The notes under the pieces were generated by a model. It did no database searches and was not told where the DNA came from. It saw only the letters and a list, made by a program, of their open reading frames with translations. Of a stretch of DNA of 64,000 nucleotides, positions 7,860 to 16,861 are shown piece by piece. Source of the DNA: Planctomycetota bacterium (GTDB lineage: Bacteria > Planctomycetota > Planctomycetia > Planctomycetales > Planctomycetaceae); contig QWPB01000108.1 of NCBI GenBank assembly GCA_003671275.1, forward strand, positions 24,575 to 88,574, read 5' to 3'. Each line of letters opens with the position of its first letter. Within the stretch, counting starts at the first letter, position 1. A program made the translations under genes and the position numbers.

Positions 7860-9986
7860 CTACTCCTCCTCGGTTCCGTCATCATCCTCGACCCCATCGG
7901 GCCGGGCGATGCCGTACTTCTTCAGGCGGCGATCGAGCGTGGTCCGTTCGATTCCCAGAATGCGGGAGGCTTGCGACTTATTCCAGCCGCAGTGGCGAAA
8001 GACAGCCTCAATGTACAGTCGTTCGACATCGTCGAGACTGCGGCTGGCTTGAATGAGGCTGTCCCACAATCGATAGCGGGGGTCGAAAGCGGTCTCTCCG
8101 GTCGGCGATTCGGAAGGCTGGGGCGCATCCGGTGCCTTCTCGGAGGTGGCGACCACGGGAGCGGCGGGCACTGCAGCTGGCCCCGTTGATTGCGGGTGCA
8201 GCTCCAGCTTGGAGAGGACAATATCCTCGTCGCTGATGAACTCCCGGTCACAGAGGATCACTGCCCGTTCGATGACGTTTCGCAGTTCGCGCACGTTGCC
8301 CGGCCATTTGTGTTTGGTCAGCTTCTCGATGGCGGTCCGATCAAAGCCACGAATCTTGGATCGCTGCCGTTTCACAAATCGCTCGACGAAGTACCGCGCC
8401 AAGTCAGAAATGTCTTCGGCATGCTCGCGCAAGGCGGGGGCATAGAGTTCGATCACCTGCAACCGGTAGAACAGATCGCTGCGGTACTTGCCGTCGCGGA
8501 CGGCTTGCTCCAGATCGCGATTTGTAGCGGTTACCACGCGGACATCGACACGGATGGTCTTGCTGCCCCCGACGCGTTCAAACTCCCGTGTCTCCAGAAC
8601 GCGGAGGAATTTGGATTGGATCTCTGGTGTCATCTCCCCGACCTCGTCGAGGAACAGCGTGCCGCCATGGGCCTGTTCAAACTTACCGGCTTTCAATCCG
8701 GTGGCTCCCGTGAAGGCCCCCTTCTCATGGCCGAACAGTTCGCTCTCCAGCAAGGTCTCCGTCAGCGCCGCACAGTTCACACAGATGATCGGCCCTTCCC
8801 GTCGCGGGCTGTTGAAGTGGAGGGCCCGCGCGACCAGTTCCTTGCCAACGCCGCTCTCCCCGCGAATCAGCACAGTGGCGTCGGTACGGGCCACGCGACC
8901 GATCGACTGCTTCAGCTTCTGAATCAGGGGGCTATTGCCGATCAGCTCCGATTCAAGTCCCAGCTGGGCCTGGTACTCCTTGCTGCGCTGCTCGGAGATG
9001 ATCAGGTTTTGGGCGAGTTTTTGTCGTTCGCGGGCTTTGCGGACCAGCCCCGCCATGTGGTCGGCGACCGCCAGTGTGAACTCCAAGTGGCGGCTGTCGA
9101 GCGGTTCCGCCATCGATGTGGAGTACAGATGAATGACGCCGAGCGTTTGACCTTCGAGACGAATGGGGGCGCAGACCACGCTTTGTGCGGACAGGATTTC
9201 GAGACTTTCGCTCCGCGCCAGTGACGAATTGCGGGGCACATCATGCGCCAGGATGGCTTCGGAGGATTCAAACACCTGCCGGGAGAGATACGTGGAGAAC
9301 CGGAGTTCCTTGGACTGGTCCGCGGGGACCCGCATCGAGACGACCTTCAACAGGTCAACGGTCGGCGTATCGACTTCTTCCGGAATCAGTAACAGGGCTG
9401 CCATCGTGGCGGGGATCACCTGCCGTAACCCATCAAGGGTGGTATCAGCCAGGGATTGGATATCGTCGGCCACCTGCATGGCCTGGGAGAGTTTGAACAG
9501 ATCGGCGGCACCGCGTGGGCCGACACCATTCGACCGCAGTCCCTCAGCTCGGTCAAACTGAGTGACCGATTTGCGTTCGATGATTTCAAAATCTTCCTCG
9601 TCCGTCAGTGGAGTCGGATGATTCTCCAGTTCACCGGCTGGCTGGTCCGGGTGGTAGGGGACCATCTGGATCGAAAAGTCCCCGACCCCGATGATCTGGC
9701 CAATCTGCATGACGGTGTCGCCATCGATTTTGGCTCCGTCGATGTAGACCCCATTGCGACTCTGGTTGTCCCGGACGTACCACGTGCCTCCTCCATGGAA
9801 GATTTCACAGTGCAGCCGACTGCACTTGCGATCCGGTACGACGAGCGTGTTTCCCGGTGTCCGGCCAATCGTGACGCGCTGACCGGGGCGGATTTCCAAC
9901 ACTTGCAGCCGAGCGGAACCCCGCTGCAGGATCAAGTAACGGAGGTCCGAGGCCGGGTTGACTCGCGTTTCGTCGGAGAGATTCAT
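7860..9986 (-). CDS. Sigma-54-dependent transcriptional activator with FHA and GAF domains
   Basis: Enhancer-binding protein that activates sigma54 RNA polymerase. Domains by eye: FHA, about residues 28-105, with the phosphothreonine-binding GR...S..H...N.NG pattern (TIGRTPGN, CSRLHCEIF, NQSRNGVYIDG); GAF, about 165-320; AAA+, about 340-570, with Walker A GESGVGKE, the sigma54-contact loop GAFTGA and Walker B GGTLFLDEVGEM; a Fis-type helix-turn-helix at the C-terminus (KSQASRILGIERTTLDRR). The frame is open to 10268, but residues before MNLSDETRV look non-conserved, so 9986 is chosen. No receiver domain is present, so input is probably Ser/Thr-kinase phosphorylation read by FHA plus a GAF ligand. 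It is followed by the DUF2306 gene in one operon. No clear -24/-12 site was found nearby. Confidence 0.93.
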   Translation of the reverse strand: MNLSDETRVNPASDLRYLILQRGSARLQVLEIRPGQRVTIGRTPGNTLVVPDRKCSRLHCEIFHGGGTWYVRDNQSRNGVYIDGAKIDGDTVMQIGQIIGVGDFSIQMVPYHPDQPAGELENHPTPLTDEEDFEIIERKSVTQFDRAEGLRSNGVGPRGAADLFKLSQAMQVADDIQSLADTTLDGLRQVIPATMAALLLIPEEVDTPTVDLLKVVSMRVPADQSKELRFSTYLSRQVFESSEAILAHDVPRNSSLARSESLEILSAQSVVCAPIRLEGQTLGVIHLYSTSMAEPLDSRHLEFTLAVADHMAGLVRKARERQKLAQNLIISEQRSKEYQAQLGLESELIGNSPLIQKLKQSIGRVARTDATVLIRGESGVGKELVARALHFNSPRREGPIICVNCAALTETLLESELFGHEKGAFTGATGLKAGKFEQAHGGTLFLDEVGEMTPEIQSKFLRVLETREFERVGGSKTIRVDVRVVTATNRDLEQAVRDGKYRSDLFYRLQVIELYAPALREHAEDISDLARYFVERFVKRQRSKIRGFDRTAIEKLTKHKWPGNVRELRNVIERAVILCDREFISDEDIVLSKLELHPQSTGPAAVPAAPVVATSEKAPDAPQPSESPTGETAFDPRYRLWDSLIQASRSLDDVERLYIEAVFRHCGWNKSQASRILGIERTTLDRRLKKYGIARPDGVEDDDGTEEE

Positions 9987-11041
9987 GGAAGGGAAATGTC
10001 CAAAATCACGGAAGTGCCGCTCCACAACCCATCGGAAGGGTGGGGAAGGCTGACTGTCATCCGCCAGCGATCGTCTGACCGGCCCTTCCGACGATTCGAA
10101 CGACAATTCTAATCCGCTTAACTTACCGGGACCGGGCGTCGTCGTCCAATATCGGCCTGACCGCGATTCGATGTAAGGTGCATTCGCCAAATGGTGGTAC
10201 GGTCGAATCTCCTCATCAGGAGAAATTCCCACGTGACCACGGCGGCGCAAGAGATCCGCAGATTTCACAGATTCACGCAGCTTTTCGAGCCGCTCCGGGA
10301 CTCCGAGTCTCGTCGCCCATCATACCTGGGCTTCGCTGGGCTCTCCGTCTCTGCCAATCTGCGTGAATCTGCGAAATCTGTGGATGATCCTCTCCATAGC
10401 AAAGGAACCACCATTGGCCGATTGCACCCTTCGATGTACTGGGGAATTACACGGTACTCGGAGGGGGTCCCGGTGCTGGGATTTGCGGCTTGTAACGCCT
10501 TTTTCGGATCGGGTTCACAGGAGTGTGTCAGAAAAGTCGCCGACTCACCGAACTTTCTCCACGAATGTCCATTTCTTCGGAGGCCCGTCCCGCTTTCAAG
10601 CGAGGAGGAATCCGATATCAATGGACCGGATTCTCTTCTGTAAGCAGGCGTGCCTGCATTGAGGGGGATCTTTGGATCGGGAGTTTGGAAGATCTCTCGA
10701 CCACTCAGAGTCCCGTTTTACCTCGCCTAAGGCCGGAATTCCCCGTCGTTGGCAGGCCATTCACTGGACTGGTTCCCGTCCGGCCCCACCGATATACTCG
10801 CGGCACCAGCGGGAAACCGGTTGCGGGGCTTGGGGTTTCGTTCAGCGAAATTGGGTGCCGTCAGTCGTGGTTGACCGGTTCTGGGTTCCTCTCAGTTCCA
10901 TCGGATGTCATCGATATCCGATTCCATTCACACCACGCACCGCTCGGGAGATCCGGGTTGGCCAGTGTCATTGAAGCGCCCGTGACGGACAGTCCCCCTC
11001 AGCGTGTCCATGTTCTGAACAGTCAGCGAACCAATTCGCTG
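9987..11041. other. Gene-poor 1.05-kb gap upstream of the sigma54 activator and fabH
   Basis: No open frame here shows family motifs or a convincing start. The frames of the two flanking genes remain open into it (to 10268 on the minus strand and to 10523 on the plus strand), but the extra residues are low-complexity and Arg/Ser/Pro-rich as in shadow frames. A 25-base imperfect inverted repeat lies at 10256-10383. The gap must contain divergent promoters for the activator and fabH; I could not assign them. Confidence 0.5.
10256..10383. repeat. Imperfect inverted repeat, 25-base arms (23/25)
   Basis: The arm at 10256-10280 (core agattcacgcag) pairs with 10359-10383 (core ctgcgtgaatct) with two mismatches across 25 positions and a 78-base spacer. 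Strings built from cagatt/cgcag steps are a common intergenic element in planctomycetes and Bacteroidetes (from general knowledge), probably a mobile or REP-like repeat rather than a gene-specific regulator. Confidence 0.6.
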
Positions 11042-12016
11042 ATGGGTGTACGTATATTGGGGACCGGTTCTTTCGTGCCCGAAAATGTGGTCACGAACGA
11101 AGCACTCAACACCCGATTCGGCTTTGATGCCAACTGGATCAAGGAGCGGACTGGTATTCTGGAACGTCGACACGCGCTGCCCGGAGTGTCGACCTTTGAC
11201 ATGGGAGTGGCCGCCGCTGAGAAGGCGATTCAGGCGGCGGGGATCAATCCCGCCGAAATTGATCTGCTGGTGGTGGGGACATTCACTCCGGACTACCAGT
11301 GTCCATCGACGGCTTGTCTGATTCAGAACCGATTGGGGCTCGATTGTGCCGCATTCGATCTGGCTGCTGCTTGTGCCGGGTTCATGTACTCGCTGGTGAC
11401 TGCAGCCCAGTTCGTCGCTAGTGGGAACGCTAAATACGCACTGGTGATCGGGGCCGACTGCATGAGCCGGATTATCAATCCGGGGGATCAGCGGACCTAC
11501 CCACTCTTTGGCGACGGGGCCGGTGCGGTGATTCTGGCACGCGGCGATTCCGCTCAGGGGCTGGTCTGCTACCAGATGGGAGCGGATGGCTCGGGTGGTG
11601 ATCTGCTGGATCGTCCCGCCGGGGGGGCCAAGTGCCCGATTACGTCCGAAGCCATTTTGAGTGGTCAGCATTATCTGCGGATGGACGGACGCAGTGTCTT
11701 CAAGTGGGCGGTCCGGCTGGTTCAGGACACGATTGAGCTGGTTCTTGAACGGACGGGTTTCCAGGTCGCGGACGTCAGTCTGTTTCTCCTGCACCAGGCC
11801 AATATCCGGATCATTGATGCCGCGATGGAAAGCCTGAAGATTCCCAAAGAAAAAATCTTCTCCAATGTCCACAAGTACGGCAACACCAGTGCCGGTTCGG
11901 TGCCACTGGTGCTCGATGAAGCCTGCCGCGCAGGACGTGTGCGGAGCGGTGATCTGGTTCTGATGTGCGGCTTCGGAGCTGGCCTCAGTTGGGGGACGGG
12001 ACTATTTCGCTGGTAA
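11042..12016 (+). CDS. fabH: Beta-ketoacyl-ACP synthase III
   Basis: FabH-type thiolase-fold condensing enzyme that starts fatty acid synthesis by joining acyl-CoA and malonyl-ACP, or a related starter reaction. The ATG at 11042 begins MGVRILGTGSFVPENVVTN, the standard FabH N-terminus; the longer open frame upstream is ignored. The catalytic triad is complete: Cys near residue 111 in LAAACAGFMYSL, His near 251 in LLHQANIRII and Asn near 280 in KYGNTSAGS. GDGAGAVIL and the terminal GFGAGLSWGTGL are also typical. Length 324 aa is standard. No other fab genes surround it; an adenylate-forming ligase follows 89 bases later, hinting at a dedicated rather than housekeeping role. That is inference. 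Confidence 0.94.
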   Translation: MGVRILGTGSFVPENVVTNEALNTRFGFDANWIKERTGILERRHALPGVSTFDMGVAAAEKAIQAAGINPAEIDLLVVGTFTPDYQCPSTACLIQNRLGLDCAAFDLAAACAGFMYSLVTAAQFVASGNAKYALVIGADCMSRIINPGDQRTYPLFGDGAGAVILARGDSAQGLVCYQMGADGSGGDLLDRPAGGAKCPITSEAILSGQHYLRMDGRSVFKWAVRLVQDTIELVLERTGFQVADVSLFLLHQANIRIIDAAMESLKIPKEKIFSNVHKYGNTSAGSVPLVLDEACRAGRVRSGDLVLMCGFGAGLSWGTGLFRW

Positions 12017-12105
12017 GGGCGAAGGTCCGCACCCGTTGGTAGTTCCGTCGGAGTTTGGCTTTTCGTTACGATGGAGTTACTTCTGCCCCATCGTGACCAC
12101 CGCCG

Positions 12106-13416
12106 ATGAACCACCATTTTCCTGATGCTCAGCACCCGTGGTCCCGCCAGACCATCGCCGCCCACCAGTGGGAGCGGTTGAATGCCCAACTGGAGTACCT
12201 TCGCGGGCGAAATCCGTTCTGGACGGCTCGACTGAATGCCGCCGGTCTGGATCGCGGGCTCGTGGATGAACATCGCTGGCGTCAGCTGCCGTTCCTGACC
12301 AAGGCCGACTTGGTGGCTGACCAGACGGATCACCCGTTGTACGGGTCCAATCTCAGTGAGCCGTTATCGGCATTCTTGCGGTTGCACCAGACATCGGGGA
12401 CGACAGGGCGGCCCATCTATTGGCTGGATACGGCGGCCAGTTGGGACTGGTTCATGAAGTGCTGGGAGCAGATCTATCGCTGGATCGGTCTACGTCCTGA
12501 GGATGTGGTGGCTTTTCCGTTTTCGTTCGGTCCGTTCATTGGCTTCTGGGCAGCCTTCGAGGGAGCCAACCGGCTGGGGAATCGCTGCCTCGCGATGGGA
12601 GGATTGAGCAGTGAGGCCCGGCTGCGGCAGATCCTGGACCATCACTGCACGGTCATCTGCTGTACGCCGACCTATGCCTTGCGTCTGGCGGAAGTAGCCC
12701 ATGAGATGGGAATTGTACTCGCCGAGTCCGCCGTGCGGGCCGTGGTGGTGGCTGGAGAGCCAGGGGGAAGCGTGCCCGCGATTCGGTCACGGATTGCCGA
12801 AGCATGGGGAGCCCGTGTTTTCGATCACTGGGGAATGACCGATCTGGGATCGATGGGGATCGAGCCCGAGCACGCCCCCGGAGCCTTGCTGATTCTGGAA
12901 AGCGAATCGATCGTCGAAGTCATCGATCCCGCCACCGGGCAGCCTGCGCCCGCAGGGCAGGCGGGGGAGTTGGTGATGACCAATCTGGGACGCTGGGGTC
13001 AGCCCGTGCTGCGTTATCGTACGGGGGATCTCGTACGGGCCGCGACCGAGGTGGACCCTCGCGATGGAGGGCTGTTACGGCTGGATGGCGGCATCCTCAG
13101 CCGGGCGGATGACATGCTTGTGATCCGCGGGAATAACGTGTTTCCGAGCAGTATCGAAGCGGTGCTGCGGGAGTTTGATGCGATTTGTGAGTTTCGATTT
13201 GTCGTTCAGACCATTCGGGCGATGCAGCACCTGCGGATCGAGATCGAGCCGACGCCCGAGGTGGCCGCCAACGCGGATCAGCTGAGGCTGTTAATGGAGC
13301 GGGTCGAACGCACGCTCAAGGCCCGGCTGAACTTTCAGGCAGAGTTGCAAGTCGCCACCCCCGGAAGTTTGCCCCGATTCGAACTCAAGGGCCGCCGTCT
13401 GGTCCGTGAGTCGTAG
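12106..13416 (+). CDS. PaaK-like acyl-CoA/adenylate-forming ligase
   Basis: ANL-superfamily ligase of the phenylacetate-CoA ligase branch, which activates a carboxylic acid as acyl-AMP and usually transfers it to CoA. Motifs: the P-loop-like LHQTSGTTGRPIYW near residue 95, DHWGMTDLGSMGIE near 243, YRTGDLVR near 303 and RADDMLVIRGNNVFPSSIE near 328, which is the PaaK-type hinge. At 436 aa it matches PaaK length. Substrate is unknown; no ring-cleavage or phenylacetate genes are present. Its closeness to fabH suggests they supply an unusual acyl starter (inference). Its 3' end overlaps the convergent GNAT gene by 32 bases. Confidence 0.88.
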   Translation: MNHHFPDAQHPWSRQTIAAHQWERLNAQLEYLRGRNPFWTARLNAAGLDRGLVDEHRWRQLPFLTKADLVADQTDHPLYGSNLSEPLSAFLRLHQTSGTTGRPIYWLDTAASWDWFMKCWEQIYRWIGLRPEDVVAFPFSFGPFIGFWAAFEGANRLGNRCLAMGGLSSEARLRQILDHHCTVICCTPTYALRLAEVAHEMGIVLAESAVRAVVVAGEPGGSVPAIRSRIAEAWGARVFDHWGMTDLGSMGIEPEHAPGALLILESESIVEVIDPATGQPAPAGQAGELVMTNLGRWGQPVLRYRTGDLVRAATEVDPRDGGLLRLDGGILSRADDMLVIRGNNVFPSSIEAVLREFDAICEFRFVVQTIRAMQHLRIEIEPTPEVAANADQLRLLMERVERTLKARLNFQAELQVATPGSLPRFELKGRRLVRES

Positions 13417-14380
13417 GGGTCTGTTTGTCATGCGTCTTGAGAAGTGGATCTGACGGAGTCGGCTGGGTGTTTGCCAGGTGGCCCTGAAAGGCCAGCCACG
13501 CTCTTCGCTGAATGCGGAATTCCATCCCCAGATAGAGTGCCAGGGCCGGTGTATTGCGGATATCAACATGGACTTCCAGTCCCTGATCGCCGTGGAGCGC
13601 TGTCTCGCTCACGACGGTTTCCAGCAGGCGGCGGCCCCATCCCTGTCGGCGATAGTCTCTCGCGATGCCCATGTACTCAATCAGTCGCACGGATTCCCGG
13701 TGACGGGTCACGATTAATCCGAATGGCCGTTCGGGCGGTCCGGTCATCCAGACCTCGGCGGGAAGCTGATCCGCCGAATCCGTCGTCCATTCATCCACGA
13801 GATTGCGAATGTCCCGCCAGGGCAGGGCTTCTGGTAAATCCAGGGTTCCCTCAAAGGTCTCAGCGATCAGCGAGGTGATCGTCCCGTCCGTTCGCAGCTG
13901 GTCGAGCGGCAAGGGACGACAGTCGTGCGACTGGAGCCAAGGGACCGCTTCATCGGCGGTGACGGGACGATGCAGGGCCAGCACTTCCGTGGTGGCCCGT
14001 TGCCCCAGAGACTCCAGGCAATGGGCGTCCGGGCTGCCCGCTTCCGTAAAGATTTGAATGGCGGTGCAGGGTTGTGTGTAAGCCCAGTCAAGGGCCGCTG
14101 TCCAGAGAAGGGCTCGCATTCGTTCGTCAATGGGGCGCTGTTCAATCAGGGGCCCGAGCCCCAGCATCCCGTCCCGTCTTCTCAAGACGAAAATCGCCGC
14201 GGGCGGGGGCCCGGGATGATCGATGACAAGATAGCTGCTGATCGGACTTCGTAATGTCTTCGGGGAGATCGCGGGAGGGGAATCGCTCCGCGCGGCTCCA
14301 TACTGGTCGAGTAGTCGTACGGAAGTCACTGGTGAGATCGCCTCAAAGATCGGATCGTTTTCGAGTGAATGCGGGAGCAT
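13385..14380 (-). CDS. GNAT-family N-acetyltransferase
   Basis: Acetyl-CoA-dependent N-acyltransferase of about 331 aa. The C-terminal third carries the GNAT signature: MGIARDYRRQGWGRRLLETVV (motif A, R-x-x-G-x-G) followed by VHVDIRNTPALALYLGMEF. The N-terminal 200 residues are not recognisable by eye and may be a degenerate second GNAT fold. The start at 14380 shares its A with the upstream stop (TGATG arrangement), so translation is coupled to the membrane protein gene at 14380-15222. A longer in-frame start exists at 14521 but would overlap that gene. Substrate unknown. Confidence 0.82.
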   Translation of the reverse strand: MLPHSLENDPIFEAISPVTSVRLLDQYGAARSDSPPAISPKTLRSPISSYLVIDHPGPPPAAIFVLRRRDGMLGLGPLIEQRPIDERMRALLWTAALDWAYTQPCTAIQIFTEAGSPDAHCLESLGQRATTEVLALHRPVTADEAVPWLQSHDCRPLPLDQLRTDGTITSLIAETFEGTLDLPEALPWRDIRNLVDEWTTDSADQLPAEVWMTGPPERPFGLIVTRHRESVRLIEYMGIARDYRRQGWGRRLLETVVSETALHGDQGLEVHVDIRNTPALALYLGMEFRIQRRAWLAFQGHLANTQPTPSDPLLKTHDKQTPTTHGPDGGP

Positions 14381-15222
14381 CAGAATCGGTTGCCATTGTG
14401 GGTGAGATCCTCTTTCGGAGGGGGTTGGGTGATTAAGGTCATCCAGTCGGTGTTGTCGGATCTGAGCAATTCGTGCCAGCAATCGAGCGGATGTTCGGCT
14501 GCCACCGATCGTACAGCCCACTCACGGCCATAAAAGAACACGGCCAGGTTCCCCAGGATCATGCTGAAGAAACCCAGCATGAACCACGGTGCCTGATTCG
14601 GCCCGGGTTTGTCGATTAGAAAGATGAGTGGGAGGCAAATCGTCAGAACCACGCCCATGAATAAGACGAAAATCATGGCGCAACTGACGATCCAGCGGCA
14701 ACGGTTCGTGGTCCAGGCGGGGCGGTCGAACGGAGAGGCTGTGTATTGGGCGTAACTCTCGGAATCAATCCATATCCGGCGCCCGCTTCGACGGCAAATG
14801 AGGATGCTCGCCAGACAACAGGCCGTGGAAAGCATCATCCCGCCGATGAAGATGAGCGCCAGTATCGTCATCAGTGTGTCGATGTCTGGGGCACCGCGCC
14901 CCCAGGGTTGCGCCAGAATCGCAATCGCAAACATCATCCCGATGCCCGCGATGAAGATTTTGCTGGTGGCGGCTGCCAGGTGCATCAGCAGGATGGCCCA
15001 TCCTCGGCCAGGTGTTGCGTCTCGCAACCAGTATGTCCCTCCGGCATAGGAATCTCGCCATCCAAATCGGAGTGCAAACACCATGGATGACCAGACCAGA
15101 TTGGCCGTCCACTCGAAAAGGATAAAGGCGATTAAGCCACAAATCGGCCAGCCCCAGCGGTCAAACAGGCTGGGCGGTGTCGTCTCGGCGAATTCGTCTT
15201 GGAGCATCTCGTCGTGCATCAC
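14380..15222 (-). CDS. Hypothetical multi-pass membrane protein
   Basis: I do not recognise a family. The 280-residue protein has a soluble N-terminus, then about six hydrophobic segments (ICGLIAFILFEWTANLVW, IFIAGIGMMFAIAILA, LMTILALIFIGGMMLSTACCL, IVSCAMIFVLFMGVVLTICLPLIFLI, WFMLGFFSMILGNLAVFFY) and a short cytoplasmic tail. Translation is coupled by a one-base overlap to the downstream GNAT gene, so the two probably act in one process. The gene begins with two consecutive ATG codons, at 15222 and 15219. Confidence 0.72.
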   Translation of the reverse strand: MMHDEMLQDEFAETTPPSLFDRWGWPICGLIAFILFEWTANLVWSSMVFALRFGWRDSYAGGTYWLRDATPGRGWAILLMHLAAATSKIFIAGIGMMFAIAILAQPWGRGAPDIDTLMTILALIFIGGMMLSTACCLASILICRRSGRRIWIDSESYAQYTASPFDRPAWTTNRCRWIVSCAMIFVLFMGVVLTICLPLIFLIDKPGPNQAPWFMLGFFSMILGNLAVFFYGREWAVRSVAAEHPLDCWHELLRSDNTDWMTLITQPPPKEDLTHNGNRF

Positions 15223-15278
15223 AGGATTCGCCTGATTGCTCAGGGACTGAAATTCAGACGGTGGGGCCGCCTCATCCG

Positions 15279-16553
15279 TTAGCCCAATCGCATCCAGATC
15301 GCTTTCAGGTATTCCGTCTCTGGGCAGTTGTTCGCTACTGGGTGATCGGGACCGGCTCCGGTCCGGTACAGGATCTGGCCGGTACGCCCCTCGGGGATGG
15401 CCCCCACGACCAGCCGTGAAAAGTCGTCCGCTCCCAATAGCCCGCTACAGCTGCATGTGACGAACAGGCCACCGGGGGCGACCACCTGCATAGCCAGCCG
15501 ATTGAGGTCGAAGTACCGATGGCGTCCCTCATCGATTTCGTCCTGGGACGAGATCAGCCGGGGCGGGTCAAGAATCACCACATCAAACAGCTTGCCATTA
15601 CGGAGCGCATCACGGACCCAGGGAAAGGCGTCGGCGTGGACGAAGCGGGTGTTCTTACGGTTCAGCCGGGCATTGCGGCGGGCTTGCTCCACGGCTCGTT
15701 CGTCGAGATCGACGCCGGTCACCTCGGCGGCACCTGCGCATTCGGCGGAGATCGAGAATCCCCCGCTGTAACAGCATAGATCGAGCACTCGTTTTCCGGC
15801 GGCAAAGGTCGCGAGACGGGCTCGATTGTCCCGCTGGTCACAGAAAAAGCCGGTCTTGTGCCCGTCGGCCAGATTCACTTCGAACTGGAGATTGTTCTCG
15901 GTCACGATCACTTTAGACCGTGCACCGGGACTGGCAAACGATTGGGCAATGAACCCTTCCTGCTCGGAAGTCCGCGGACCGGGTTGCACGGACCAGTGTG
16001 TTATTCCCAGCTCTTCACAGAACAGTTTGGCGAGGGCTTCGGACCGCTGGAACATCCCCAGTGTAAAGGCTTCTACCGAGAGCAGGTCGCCATAGCGGTC
16101 GATGACGATGCCCGGCAGTCCGTCCCCTTCGGCGTGTACCAGCCGGTAGGCGTTGGTGGTTGCATCCAGATTCAGCATCCGCCGCAGCTCGACGGCCTTC
16201 CGGACCTGACTCCGCCACCACTCCTGATCCGGGAAAACCGCACCGCGCGTCAGGATTCGGACCGTCGCTTCGGCCCGGGGATTAATCAGACCGTGTGCCC
16301 AGACCGTTCCATCGTCGACACCGACAGCGACGAGATCGCCGTGTTTTGCCTGAATCGGCAAGTCCATCAGCCGCCGTCGGTATAATGTCGGGGCCCCGGT
16401 GGGGGTCTTGGCGATCACTTTGGGAAGTCCTTCCGGAGTTTCGCCTGCCAGTGGACGCTGGGCGACGAACTCGGGGGACAGGGGCATGCGAATCTGGTTC
16501 CGCGCGGCGGCACCAAAGGGACGAGCAGCGGATGGTCGCGGACGGGACTTCAC
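15279..16553 (-). CDS. Class I SAM-dependent rRNA methyltransferase, RlmI/RlmK type
   Basis: Predicted 23S rRNA m5C methyltransferase related to RlmI. An N-terminal PUA-like RNA-binding domain (about residues 30-100, VIAKTPTGAPTLYRRR...) is followed by the characteristic linker VHAEGDGLPGIVIDRYGD and a Rossmann SAM domain: VLDLCCYSGGFSISAE (motif I), VTGVDLDERAVEQAR and DVVILDPPRLI (DPP catalytic block), ending in FVTCSCSG. The length (about 402-424 aa) fits the family. The first possible start is a GTG at 16553; an ATG at 16487 (MPLSPEFVAQ) is nearly as good and no Shine-Dalgarno decides. It lies 56 bases upstream of the membrane protein gene on the same strand. Confidence 0.9.
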   Translation of the reverse strand: MKSRPRPSAARPFGAAARNQIRMPLSPEFVAQRPLAGETPEGLPKVIAKTPTGAPTLYRRRLMDLPIQAKHGDLVAVGVDDGTVWAHGLINPRAEATVRILTRGAVFPDQEWWRSQVRKAVELRRMLNLDATTNAYRLVHAEGDGLPGIVIDRYGDLLSVEAFTLGMFQRSEALAKLFCEELGITHWSVQPGPRTSEQEGFIAQSFASPGARSKVIVTENNLQFEVNLADGHKTGFFCDQRDNRARLATFAAGKRVLDLCCYSGGFSISAECAGAAEVTGVDLDERAVEQARRNARLNRKNTRFVHADAFPWVRDALRNGKLFDVVILDPPRLISSQDEIDEGRHRYFDLNRLAMQVVAPGGLFVTCSCSGLLGADDFSRLVVGAIPEGRTGQILYRTGAGPDHPVANNCPETEYLKAIWMRLG

Positions 16554-16861
16554 GGAGGATTCTCAATCTGGGGGCATACGGTTCGGGATATATCGTCGGG
16601 CAGCGGGTCAGCCATCGCAAGGGTGATCTCCAGAATCCTGCTCAACCGGGTCTGTGCATGCCACCGGCGGGAAGGCCTATCACTCGAATCGCGTGGTTAA
16701 TGTCGCGATGGATCGCTTCCCCGGAAAACGTGAGAGGGAGCCATATTGTGCCAGCAATCGGGGGACGATGGACGTAGTCCTTGATTCCGCTCAACGATTC
16801 CCGGACATTGCAGACGAACGATTCCGGTTGGTCGACGATGCACCCGGAAGAAAGGGGAATC
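16554..16861. other. Gap between the divergent methyltransferase and EF-hand genes
   Basis: 308 bases with no credible gene. It must hold divergent promoters; no strong -35/-10 pair was found. The purine stretch aaaggggaatc just before 16862 is the Shine-Dalgarno that decides the EF-hand gene start. Confidence 0.45.

Noticed and set aside
8190..9224. 344-residue plus-strand open frame opposite the sigma54 activator
   Set aside because: Antisense of the AAA+ domain; no start context and no family resemblance.
10363..11041. Open frames in the gap before fabH, including the in-frame extension of fabH
   Set aside because: The residues lack similarity to any family and FabH proteins start at the MGVRILGTG position.
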